The position numbers and the translations under genes are program-made. Under the pieces are notes generated by a model, which made no database searches, was not told the origin of the DNA, and saw nothing but the letters and a program-made list of their open reading frames with translations. Shown here piece after piece: positions 49,151-60,200 of a stretch of 64,000 bases of DNA. Origin of the DNA: Apteryx mantelli (lineage: Eukaryota; Chordata; Aves; Apterygiformes; Apterygidae); the NCBI RefSeq assembly GCF_036417845.1, contig NC_089979.1, positions 48,058,775-48,122,774 on the forward strand, given 5' to 3'. The number at the start of each line of letters is the position of its first letter. Position 1 is the first letter of the stretch.

Positions 49151-52100
49151 ATCATTTAAGAAAGACTGTGCATTTTCTTGAAACTATCAGGCAGGTTCTT
49201 GTGCAACATAAAATTGAGCTTTTTAAGCCAAAACATTTGGGTTAAAATAGCCTTGAAATAAAATAGCCTTGCTGACCTTGCAAGAAGGATAATGTTTCAA
49301 TTATTGTACAAGATCCTTAAATGCTGCTATCCTACATAACAAGGTGTTACTAAAAAAAATTAAACTGCTAAACCAAATAAACAAAGGTATCTAAGAAAAA
49401 CATTAACAAAATAACTATTCTACTCCTACATGTAGGATTAATAATGAAAATAGTCATTTCATGAGTAGGCTCATAAAGGCTCATTTATCACTTTGTGTTA
49501 TTACCATTTAGGAAAACAGAAAGAGCAGGGAAGAAAACTAAAACAGTAATGGCAAAAGATTTAAGAAGCCAAGCCACAGGGAAGATTTCATGCAACTCCC
49601 CGTAGTGAGGTGAAAGCCGGCCATATATGTTTGCCTGTGGCTCCGGGGTTTGTTTGGAACTTACAAGGTCTGTGGCTTGGCTGCTGTTCACAAGGTTTGT
49701 TTGGAGAATAGGTATTGCAGTTGGGGGAGAGCTATTTGCAGACAAGGATGCAAAAGGATTAGGGAAGATCTAACAACTGGGGATGCAACAGGAGAAAATA
49801 TTTGTGTTCATCTGAGGAGTTTACCTAGGTGTTTTTGGAAAAAAGCCTCTTGAAACAAGGTTGGGATTGTTGATAAAAAGTTTTTTGAAGAGGTAAATGA
49901 TGAGAGAAGTTGGAAGAGATCCACATAATCTTTGTGCCTTAACAGTTAGAAGATGGAAGAAGCCAGGTAAAAAGACAGCTTGGCAATGTGTATATGGGTA
50001 TTAACTGGTGGAAAGACAGACTAAAGAGAGATTGTTACATTGAAAGGAACAAATAACTAGGTAAATTATAGTTAATGAAGGGACTATATCTGATTCACAG
50101 ACTGGGTAAAAGCAGTGGGAAGTAACATAAATATTTGTATACAGCTGCAAGTGACCTGGAAAACAAAATGGAGATTTTAAATTAGTATTTCGTGATGTGA
50201 AACTGGATGCTCTGTGCACATTCCTACACATATTATTGTAACCCTCAGCTGTGACAAATGATTTAAGCAGAATATCACCTTCTAACTCCTTGGCTAGTGG
50301 AAACTTGTCTGGCACGGCTTCAGCGATGCTTTTGTCAGGGTTAGTTTCCACAGTAGGTGAATATACTAGCTTAAGATACTTTTCCTTCCCTTAGGCTCTT
50401 CTGGCATATATTCCTGCCTGTTGTCTCACAGCACCCTACATCCTCAATTACAAAGCTAAAATGGTTTGTGGTGTCAGTCTGTCAAATGGATCACAGAAGT
50501 GACTCAGACAAAAAACAAACTGGTCAAACCCCTCCCTCTTCCTCTAATTAAAAAGACTGCTTTTGTTACTTTTCTTAACCAGATCAGTACCCTGATTTTG
50601 TTAACAGAGTAGCCCTATGCACACTTGTGCCAGTACAGCATGGGAAAAGGTAGAAAAGCTGATGGAAAGGATGGCAGGAACTCCTTTAGCATGACCACTG
50701 AGATAAGGCACATGAGACAACAGGGGAATGGGTTTTAAGAGAAATTTTGCACAAGGTGGACTATGCTTCACTGTAAATACTACCACTCATACAGTGGAGT
50801 TGCACTGTCCTGTTGGGCTTTTATTTTTTGTCCTGGAGAGTAGCTGAGAGCTGTATCATCTTTGAATTTCTATGCATTTAAGTAATAAAATTTCTGTGAT
50901 ACAGCTTTAGAAATAGGACTTTACAGGCATAGCACTGAGAACAAAGAATGCACCCATGCCAACTCTGGATGGAGGATGGAGACTAGGTATGATAACCAAA
51001 AAGCAATGGCTCTGCATCAGATAATGACAAACCTGGTTTGCTGAGTTTGGAGAAACTGAGAGGATGTATGATGCTCAAAAATAAAGTAACAGTGGTGAGG
51101 TAGTTTAAGTAAAAAATGCACTCCCCTCCTTCCCAGTTTTAAATTTTGTAAGAAGAAGACAGAGCCACCCTAACATTCTCTCCCCCTCTCCAAAACAAAG
51201 GAATTCATCCAGAAAGCTGTGACTTATGTGTGTTTCTATCATTGTATTTTCTCTAGTCTGAGGCAAGTTTTTACCTAAACCAAAACAAAATTGATCGTTT
51301 TTTGATTGAAATGTTCTCAATAAGACAATCAAAAATCCCTTTGTTCTTTTTGCTTTCTTTCACTGAAAGTGACTCAAACCTCAGACCAAGATAAAAGAAT
51401 TGTTTTTGCTGCTTAGAGTGAGGTTTTAACAGCTGAGACCCTTTATCCTATAGTTAGACATCTTACTTTAAGCATATGAGGCATTTCACTATCAGAGTTT
51501 TCAGGGGGCTAGGGCCTAATAACCAAATTATTCGTCCTGATCTTTCAGTCAAAAGTGCTGAAATTTTGCTCAGTGTTACTCTTGCTCTGCAATGAAGATA
51601 TGTGGACTGCTATGTCTGCACAAAACTGGGTTTCCATGACAGACAATTTGCAAACCTGTTTCTGTATTGTTACTGCATTGTTACTTATGTTCTTCTATAC
51701 TCCTACTACAGATAGACAATAATAATAGCAATAGCCCTACTTCCACCTTCAGATTCTCTACAATAGATTATTGTGATGAAGTAAAAAAAGCTTTCTTTCA
51801 AGAAATTTGTAACGTTACTGTCCAGAAAATAAAGTTGTATGCATCAAAGACAGATGATGTAATGAACTGAATGCTGCTTTGCAGATCATCATGCATAACT
51901 TCTTCAAATCATGGCATCTGTTTAACTTTGATTTATAGTTATACAGCGCTGCGAATCCTATAGTCACATGTAAATGAAAAATAACAAAGGACAGTCATTT
52001 ACCTTACAGCAGCAGGAGTTTTAGGAGATGTGACTAGTGGTTAATAGGTTTCTTAGCATGAGACCTGATTTAAAAAAAAAAAAAAAAAAAGTTTAGGAGC

Positions 52101-52656
52101 ATTCCACCAGAACTATACATGGGCTATATGTCTCCTTTTGCTCTTGTGCAAACACATAGAATTGCAGAGTGCCATGGCTTAAATCCTAAAATACACAGGC
52201 CATTTTGGCAGTCAGTGCTTCTTATACTCCTTCAAAAAAAAAAATTGTTCTTATTTTTGAGATTTTGGAGAGAGAACATCCATATATAATAAAAAAAGAT
52301 GGTCATTATGAGAGGGCTGAAATATTTATTTGCCAAATTGTCTAAAGGTAAGTTTGAGGAAGTTGCAACTTGAAAATTTGTTAGGTTCCATCTTGCTACC
52401 ACAAGCAGTAGAAAGAAGATCATGGATGCTCTACTCTTCACACTGTTGCATGGGAAAATGAATATCTGTAACTAATATCTGCAACATCTGTATTATGCTT
52501 CCCCATTACAAAAACTAGGGAGGTATGTATGATCGGACAGAGAGACATACAGTGAAATATACTGAAAGAAATATAAGAAATTTCACCTACATTTTAGAAG
52601 TACAACAAGTTTTACTTTCCTGAATGAAAGAAAGTAATGGGTAAAAGCTGTCCTTT

Positions 52657-52677
52657 TGTTGTTGTTGTTGTTGTTCT
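52657..52677. repeat. Microsatellite (GTT)n
   Basis: About six to seven GTT units. Confidence 0.93.
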
Positions 52678-53626
52678 CTGGTACAGAATATGTAAGATTT
52701 TTTTCAGATCCCATTATAAAAAGCAATACAGCAAGTAGTTTCCAGATTCCACATAGAACTTGTCCCATCTAAGATTCATTTATTTATTCTCCACCCTGAA
52801 AGTAATTGTGTCCCTACAAATAAAAAGTGTTTTCATAAATAATTCCATTTACTGGTTCTACGAAATCTAATTTGAGCCTATTATTAGGAACAAACTGTCA
52901 CAAAGTCCCACTGACACAATTTTAAAAAGCAAGGGCACTGCTTACAATGCAAATGTTGACTATCAACTGGAGCTGCTGAATGCAGATTGGGCTCTAGATT
53001 GTCTTAGTGGGTGAGGCAGTCCTTTTAAAAACAATGAAGAAAAATTCAGTTAGTTGCAAGAACACTTCTGCCTCTTTAGAAGTTTTATGGTCTTAATCCT
53101 AGGTAAGTTTGTAGTCTCTGTTTTTTATATTTTTATAGAAATATTTAAAGGAACATTCCTTTTCTGGGAATGGTGGGGCAGAAATGGGTTTCAATATGTT
53201 TTCTTTTGTATATAAAATAGTACAGAAAATAGTAGTAAATTGTAGGTACTTAAAATAGTTACTAATAAGTAATACTATAAACAACTACAAAATAACCAGC
53301 ATTAATAGCTGTTGTATACTTTGTTACAGCTAATTTAAGCTCGTAGGAGAAGTAAAATCAGTAGGAAATTTGCTGATACAGTTTGTAAAAGTGGCCAAGC
53401 TTTTGGAATCTGAATCACTTACTCATGTGACTAATAAATAGCAAACTCCAAGCTCCAGGTTGCAAACAATTTCTTGAACTTAGCCTAATTTTGCTAATCA
53501 GTTAGAGCAGAAAGATAAATGGTTTGATAGCTCCTACAGAACAGAAAAGGGATTAGCAATAACATGTTAGCCCTCATGGAGCAGAAAGAAGTCAAGCAAA
53601 AGGAGGAAAATGTTATAATAAGCTGT

Positions 53627-53654
53627 CATCATAATAATCATCATCATCATCATA
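53627..53654. repeat. Microsatellite (ATC/ATA)n
   Basis: Imperfect ATC triplet run with ATA interruptions. Confidence 0.9.
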
Positions 53655-55440
53655 AATGTCATCATAACTAATATGAATTTTGATTTTAATTTTAATTGAC
53701 TGACATGGTTTTAGGTTTGCCTTTTGAAGGTATTTTGTACTCTCCTCCATAAGGAGTAGTAAGTAAATTGCATTTTTGTGACCTTCTCAAAGCAGTGAGC
53801 TATTTATTGCAGAGGAACCTTCCTACTGAAGGAAAAGTAACGCTTAAAGAAGTCAGATGGAGGATGATCTGAGTATTCTTTTCAGAGCAGGTGCCTGGGC
53901 CTAGCTGTCTACCACAACTATGTGCAAGTCATGGAGAATCAATTAAAATGACACAACCGTCTCTGGAAATTCATTTTTGATAGTCTTACACAAATGTCCC
54001 TATATATTTAGGTTAAGCTGTTATGCCACAAGTTTTCTCATGATCATCACAGTAGCACTTAGGGCCTTACAAAAGTGCAGCTAGTAGTCTAAACATAAGC
54101 TTCCTTTACTTAGCATACTTTCATCTATTCTAAGTTAGCATTTTAACTACAATTAATACAAAATTAACAATCTTGAGCTGAAGGCATGGCACTTACTTTT
54201 AGCTATGCAGAGAGAGTGATGCATACAGCACTACTTACTGTTACTCCACACAAAAGTTAGGGCCAGTCTTAAGATCGCCTGTACTATGAATCTTACTCCT
54301 GTCACAGATAGGATTCTGCAAATCGTCATTGTCTTGATATTCTAATGTCCTCCCCTATGTTTACAGCAAGGCAAAAATCTACAAAAATAATATCAAAACC
54401 ACTAACAGAAGTGAAATATCAGAGAAGTATGTGTCAATTAATACTGAGCTATTACAGTTAATACAGTAAATTAATAGTATTAATACATAAAAATTAAGTA
54501 GTAATAACACTGTATCACATATAAAATTAATTTTACTTTAATGAGTGGTGGTTGTCCACATGCAACTAGTTAAAACAAAGTTACAATACATTTTTGCTTC
54601 AGAATACCAGGTTCATGTTCATAAGGACTATCTACAATACAGTCTGCTGAAGCTTCCAGTATAAGTCATATATGTATATGGTAGTTATGTTATACTCTGC
54701 TTAATAAAACAAATGATATACATTAACTTGCACAGCAGCTATTGGTGTTTCAGAAACAATTTTGGGACAAAACGCATTACCCAATCTATCCAGCTAATAC
54801 CCATTGCAATAACATCCATCAAATATTACTTACAAATCTGTTTCAGAGAAGAAGGAAGGGAATTTTCACTCTCTCTCCTATGGAAACTCTCATTGGGAAA
54901 TTCCGGTGTCCATGCTCTGTATCAAAGTGACAATCAGTAAGTTCCTATGTGGCTATAGATTGTTACTATATGTATTGTATTCTACTGTGCTTTATGTACT
55001 GTACTGTACAAAATGTTCCTTTTCAACAAGCAGCAATTTTGGAGGACACTAGAGTAGCTCCTTATTTAACTAAACTATTTAAGCTTGTGGGTTTGTTATT
55101 ACTTTCATTTATTTGCATTACTTCACTGATTAACCAATCAATCCACATTTCTAGCTCTGATGTTCAATTACTTAATTGACTTAGCCTTTTTACATTTATG
55201 ATATGAAAATACTGAAAAGGAAGCCTGCAGACTAGAAGCTGTTTGCCTGTGACTGAAGTAAAGGAAGTGGTAAGTTCATCCCCCTTAGCCTAAAGGATAA
55301 TTCTACATGACCCAGCTGTGCTGGGTGAACAAAAGTATTTGTCCCAATTAATTATTACCAAAATAAAATGAAGTTATCAATAAGGTCTGTTGCATAAAAC
55401 CCATACTGCAAGCATAGTGACTGAGAGGAAATTGTAGAAT

Positions 55441-55453
55441 GGGGGGGGGGGGG
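55441..55453. repeat. Poly(G) tract
   Basis: Thirteen consecutive G residues. This is a common sequencing and assembly error site and a potential G-quadruplex former. Confidence 0.95.
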
Positions 55454-55687
55454 AACAATTCTGTATTTCCATTCTTTTTACCCTACTTCAGAGTAAATGC
55501 AACACATTTTAACAGCCCAGACCTGAATTCTTGTGCAACCCGACTCGGCTGCTATCGCAGGTGCACCCAGGCACATCCTGGCTGGATGCCAGCCCCTTGG
55601 CACACATCTTCCCAACAGTGACAGCTGCAGAGGAATGGAGAGATGGCTGGCTTGACCCTATGACCTAGCAACTTGGTGGTAGCTAAG

Positions 55688-55693
55688 GTAAGT
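55688..55693 (+). other. Candidate 5' splice site
   Basis: GCTAAG|GTAAGT is close to the ideal vertebrate splice donor. It sits in a moderately GC-rich stretch (about 55530-55690) just ahead of the CpG island, so it could end a non-coding or alternative first exon. No transcript evidence is available. Confidence 0.25.
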
Positions 55694-56275
55694 CGCTGAA
55701 GCAAGAAAGAATAATCGTCACTTTAAGCGAAGCTGGTATTAGAGGCCTTTAAAATATGATTTCCATGAAACAGGTTTGAGAATAAACCCTGGAGCGTCTA
55801 GACTACATAGACGAATTCAGCAGTTTTAAAAGTGCAAGTGTAGCCAAATCTTTAGGGAATGTTTTCTATAATCTGCGCTGGAGAGCTGCTCTGGGGAGAG
55901 CGCTCAGGTCTGACAGCTCCGACTCTCATAGACCACTGTTCTGGGCCAAAAGCAGCTCAAGTGCATGACTTACGACAGCGATTGGTACGGGGCCGTATCG
56001 ACGGCAGCCGCGGCGGCGGAGGCAGGCCGAGCTCCCCTCAGATGCCCGAGGGGTCCCCGCCCGCCCGGCCCCAGCCCTTCCCCCACCGCGGCCACCTGTC
56101 CGCCGACAAAAGGCGGGGGAGGAAGGGCACAGCAACGGCACCGCCTGCCTCGCGGCCGGGCACAACCGGAGCGGCGGGAGAGACGGGGCGCAGCCCGCCA
56201 GGCCCTGAGGGGAGGGGGGGGAGGCTCCCCCCCCGCCCCCGTCTCCCCAACGGCTCTTCCCGCCCCGCCCCCTCG

Positions 56276-56285
56276 GCCACGTGAC
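56276..56285. promoter_or_regulatory. E-box, GCCACGTGAC
   Basis: CACGTG core with a GTGAC right flank, as bound by USF and MiT/TFE factors; it is one base from the symmetric GTCACGTGAC form. Confidence 0.45.
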
Positions 56286-56390
56286 GCTCGCGAGGCCCCT
56301 CACAGACCCCAGCCACGCCGCGGCCGAGCCCCCCTCACACCTCCTCCTCTTCCGCCCGCCCCGGGGATACAAGCGATTTCACGTCGGCAG

Positions 56391-56406
56391 CCAATCGGGA
56401 GGGCGG
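56391..56406 (+). promoter_or_regulatory. CCAAT box with adjoining GC box
   Basis: CCAATCGG, the NF-Y type pentamer and flank, is followed directly by GGAGGGCGGG, an Sp1-type GC box. The spacing is typical of TATA-less promoters. Confidence 0.5.
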
Positions 56407-56428
56407 GCTCGCTTTCCTCTTGCCTCCC

Positions 56429-56433
56429 ATTGG
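56429..56433 (-). promoter_or_regulatory. Inverted CCAAT box
   Basis: ATTGG in the context CCCATTGGCCC, 38 bases downstream of the forward CCAAT; paired NF-Y sites at this kind of spacing are common. Confidence 0.45.
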
Positions 56434-56572
56434 CCCGGAGCGCGGGGCGTCGCGCGCCCGCCGCAGCAGAGCGGCAGCACCGCCGAAGCCCCCAGCCCTC
56501 TCCGCTGGAGCGCGGGGCGGGAGGGCGCGCGCGCCCGCCGCAGTTCTGCAGTCCGCTGCCGCGCCGGGGCTC

Positions 56573-56582
56573 GCGCACGCGC
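56573..56582. promoter_or_regulatory. NRF1-like site
   Basis: GCGCACGCGC resembles the palindromic NRF1 consensus (GCGCATGCGC) with one central change. Confidence 0.35.
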
Positions 56583-56610
56583 CCAACCGCCGCAGTAGCC
56601 GGGTCTCTGC

Positions 56611-56619
56611 GGGGCGGAG
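56611..56619 (+). promoter_or_regulatory. GC box (Sp1-type)
   Basis: GGGGCGGAG, within the likely core promoter or 5' UTR. Confidence 0.4.
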
Positions 56620-56746
56620 CCAGGCCGCGCGGCGCCGCGCCGGCCGGGTGCAGCGCGCTCCTCGCCGGTGCGGGAGGAGGTGGGAGCGGCGGGACAGGGC
56701 AGGGCAGGGCTGGGCGCGGAGGTGTCTTTCCCCGCCGGCAGCGGGG

Positions 56747-56857
56747 ATGCTGCAGCCGCCGCTCGTGAGGCGGCAGCAGGCGGGAGAGCGGGCGGCCGCG
56801 GCGCCCGGCGGCATGAACAGCAGCGGGAGCCGTCCCCAGGCCCCGCGGCAGCGCTAG
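56747..56857 (+). other. Upstream open reading frame (36 codons)
   Basis: An ATG at 56747 (a second in-frame ATG at 56813) opens a frame that closes at 56857, ahead of the B4GALT6 start. It acts as a uORF only if transcription begins upstream of it, which is not known. Confidence 0.35.
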
Positions 56858-57030
56858 GCGCCCCTCCCCGCTCCGGCCGGCCCCCGCGGCGGCGGCGCCA
56901 GCCCGCCCCGAGGCGCAGCGCGGCGGCAGGGCCCCCCTCGCCGCCGGCCTCTCCCCCTGCTCCGCCGCTCCCGGGGAGGCGGCGGCAGGGAGAGCGGGAG
57001 CCCCCTCTCCGCCGCCTCGCCGCCCGGTCC

Positions 57031-57087
57031 ATGGGAGGAGCTCGCCGCCGCCCGGTGGAAGGTGCCGCCGCCGCTCACCGGGATTGA
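57031..57087 (+). other. Upstream open reading frame (18 codons)
   Basis: The ATG in TCCATGGGAGG has G at +4 but T at -3; the frame stops at 57087, 37 bases before the B4GALT6 ATG and in a different frame. It very likely lies within the 5' UTR, so it could lower translation of the main frame. Confidence 0.45.
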
Positions 57088-57124
57088 GAGCGGCGGCCGC
57101 CGGCCGGGCCGGCTCGGAGGGAGG

Positions 57125-57239
57125 ATGTCAGTGCTGCGCAAGGCACTGCGGGTCTCCAATCGCTCCATGCTCGCCTTCATCTTCTTCTTCTCCTTCTCTT
57201 CGTCCTGCCTCTACTTCATCTATGTGGCCCCCGGCATCG
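57125..57239 (+). CDS. B4GALT6: B4GALT6 coding exon 1 (partial gene)
   Basis: Codes for the first 38 residues plus one base of beta-1,4-galactosyltransferase 6, a Golgi type II membrane enzyme that transfers galactose from UDP-galactose to glucosylceramide to make lactosylceramide. Visible here are a short basic cytoplasmic tail (MSVLRKALRVSNRS) and a membrane anchor at residues about 15-34 (LAFIFFFSFSSSCLYFIYVA) followed by APGI. The pattern fits B4GALT6 rather than its paralogue B4GALT5, whose tail differs and whose anchor lacks the SSSCLYFIYV spelling. The ATG has A at -3. The exon ends at CATCG|GTGAGT, a strong donor in phase 1; the split codon starting with G fits the Ala expected next. 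The catalytic domain is encoded by later exons outside the window. A CpG-island promoter suggests broad expression. Confidence 0.95.
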
Positions 57240-60200
57240 GTGAGTCGGGAGCCGCCCCCTCGGGGGGAGGAGGGGCGGGGTGGGGGGAGGTGGGCGCGCG
57301 GCCCAACGGACGCGGCGCCGCGGCCCCGGCTCCGGCCCTGCCCGGGCGGGCGGCGGCCTCGGCGGGGCGCAGCCCGACTCCCCCGGTCTGCCACGCCGGG
57401 CTCCTGCGCAGGGAAGCCGTTGGGAAGGGCAGGCACAGCGCCGGGGGAAGCAGGTCTCGCCGTTTAAAACGCGCCCCCCCCACACACACACCTCCTCGGT
57501 GAGGGAGGGTCAGAGCTGTGGCGGCTGTGAGCGACCACCGAGGCTCGCAGCGCTGATAACTTGTGTTCATTTTGCATCTGCGTTCTGTTAATCTCAAATG
57601 CTCTAGAAGATTCATCTGCCACCGCCAGGTAGGTGAGTGCCGTTCTTATTTCCCAGGCCGGAAAGGTGAGGCAAAAAGAATCTGCTCACCGTTTCATCAT
57701 GTTATAAATTAGTTGCTGAAACCAGGAAAGAGCTGCGAAGTTGCCTGCTGGAGTCACCTAAGTGCATCTTTTAAATCATTAGTAATTGCATTAGTAATAA
57801 AGCACATGTGAACATAAATCAAGAATCAATTTGAATTTTTGTCATTTTCTTCTGTCTGTGGGATGTCTCTTCACAGGTTTTACAGTTAGTTAACTTCCAC
57901 TTCCCAAAGTATCACTTCAGCGCGGGAAGAAATGGTTTGTATAAGAAATGTTACCTAAAACAACTGTGCAAGTCTAGATCAGATTTTTTTTTTTTTAAAT
58001 TCTGTGCTGTTTTCCTAGTTTGTTCTGTTGTTTCTGGGAAAACATCAGACAGCTTCTCACTGGATGATGCTTTCAGCAATTGGTTAATGTTGCCTTTGAA
58101 ATAAGGCAAGAAGTATTCTTCTGTGTGGTGCTGTGATATTTCACTGTTTCATGTCTTTGGCTAGGTTACATGTTTTCTTTTTTCCAGGGAATGCTGACAC
58201 TTTATTCATGAGTTCCTTCCCAAATACCTGTAAAGCCACCTCAACGTACTTCTTCAGTGCTTAAAACTCTTCTCTGCAGTGATTACTACAAAATGTCCAC
58301 ACTGATTAGGCAGCTGAATCTCTGTGGTGATCGTTTCATGCACACTGGTGTCTTCTTGCTGTTTAGCATCCTCTTGTTCATTTTTTACTTAGTTAGTAAA
58401 ACCTTTCAAGGTGCAGTAACTTCTCCTATATTTACAGCACCTCATACAATATTGGCATGCCTGTCAATAATTATTACAGTTCAAATAAATGTAAAAAATA
58501 ACTAGGGAATATATCATGGACTAGAGTTCTTGAATTTCTTGCCTGATAATGTTTTCCCATTGAATGGGATGTAGTTTAGTCTTTTGTAAATGAGAGAATG
58601 ATGCTACCAATGTCCATTTAGACATTTTAGTTCTATGAAGCACTCATGTAATATCACAATAGACTTTAAATACAAGCAGTTGGTGTATGATTTAGAAAGC
58701 AAACTGCAGTTTCCACGTTTTTAAATAGTTAAACAAAACTATTAACATCTTGCATAATATACAGAGCTGAAGTATTACTTCAGCACCATTTAAAAGTGTC
58801 TTCTTCACTGCATATTTTCTCTTAGAAATCCATCCACTGATGTATTATTGAGGCTTGTTCCTTAGCTTGTTTAGAATCAGAGCATCCAATAATAGACTAC
58901 TTTCCTGACTTCATCTTGCTACTAAACTATTGGTCATTGGTTATCTCCATTTTCCTCTGAAAAATAAAAGAGTACCAGTGAAATGCAATCAACAGCATGC
59001 ACCAACGGAATTCTTACAGTAGGTTATTTAACATAGGTCGGATCAACCCTAAGAAAAAATCATATTCACTTAAGCTGGTCTCTCTTCTCATCTTGGACAC
59101 ATATACTGCAGTTAGCATTTTCAAGCTGTAGTTTTATGATGTAAAAATCTTCAGCAGTGTTATCAGTTTGTGAGATTACAGCTCTTCCCAGTCACTGTTC
59201 TGCAGTGTGCTACCCAAACTCTGTATGCAGTTGTGTTGTGAGCTCCTCCAGCTTAAATCAAAACCCTTCAACACTGGGGGTTATTCTTTGTCACTTCCCA
59301 AATCCAGTTCAAAGTGCTACCATGCTGTGCTGGTCTTACTGGGGGAGGGAATATAGCAAGTGATAAAGGAAAAGGAAATAGGAAAATCTTCCACTGGTAA
59401 TCTAAACCTGTCAACTTTCAGATGTCATGATGGTTTCCCAGGAATTTGCTCCTGAAAATGTTACTGTGTAGAATAGAGAAAAATAAAATATTTTAGCAAA
59501 ATAAAATCTTATTATCCTAAAATAAAATTAAGGGCCACCCTGGCAATATTCTCGGGGAAAATGTAACATTTTTAAGAGTGGAAGATTTGGCAAAAAATAA
59601 AAAATCCCCCAAGTTAATAGACAGTATTATTAGTATTATGATTTCTAGTCACCTAGTAATCGTATACTGTGTGCTTATGCCATTTGCATGTTGCAATATG
59701 CACTTGCTTCTTTCACTATCAGCAGCAGAATAGGTGTATCTAAATCAAAGCTGATTGTGTGTGTGTTGGGGAGGGGGAGGATTAGTTAAAGATCGCTGAC
59801 TGGAGTTTAGCCACCTTACCTATTAGTAGCATTTCATGAATACATTCCTATATTGTGTAGGAAAAGTAAAAACATAAAAAGAAGCAATATTTGTAGAAAA
59901 AATATACTGCATTTCAGTCATAAATAGTTGGAATCTGACATAAGGCATGTGTACAGGTATGCTTTAGTGAATGTATTTTGGTTCACCAGAATGGTTTCTT
60001 CCTCAACAAGAATCACAGAGAAGCTACAAGACACATGGCAGAAGAGTGGAAAGTTCTAATGTGTTGTCGAGAACTGGAACTGCTTTCAGGCTTGTTTCCC
60101 TTCCTGATGATGGTGGGAACTGGAAGAAGAGCAAGAAGCTGGATTCCCAATTGTTGTACGGGACAGCAGCATATTGGAAGGTGGGAGGGAAAAACAAGTG

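Larger units (their letters stand above)
49151..55954. other. Intergenic DNA upstream of B4GALT6
   Basis: AT-rich with short unrecognised frames. It holds simple repeats: poly(A) at about 52072-52090, GTT at 52657-52677, and ATC at 53627-53654. A run of thirteen G residues lies at 55441-55453. GC rises from about 55500 toward the CpG island, and a strong splice-donor word (AAG|GTAAGT) occurs at 55688. Confidence 0.55.
55955..57560. promoter_or_regulatory. CpG island and promoter of B4GALT6
   Basis: An abrupt change from AT-rich DNA to very GC-rich, CpG-dense DNA, returning to AT-rich at about 57560, with B4GALT6 coding exon 1 inside. No TATA box is visible. CCAAT (56391), inverted CCAAT (56429 and 55981), GC boxes (56401, 56514, 56611), a CACGTG E-box (56278) and an NRF1-like site (56573) suggest a broad, housekeeping-type promoter. 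Transcription probably starts between about 56400 and 57000 (inferred). Long open frames on both strands here reflect the scarcity of stop codons in GC-rich DNA, not genes. Confidence 0.93.

Noticed and set aside
55859-57615. Many overlapping open frames on both strands in the GC-rich island (up to 267 codons)
   Set aside because: GC-rich DNA has few stop codons; the Pro/Ala/Arg/Gly-rich translations are typical of CpG-island shadows. Only the B4GALT6 frame has family similarity and a proper splice donor.
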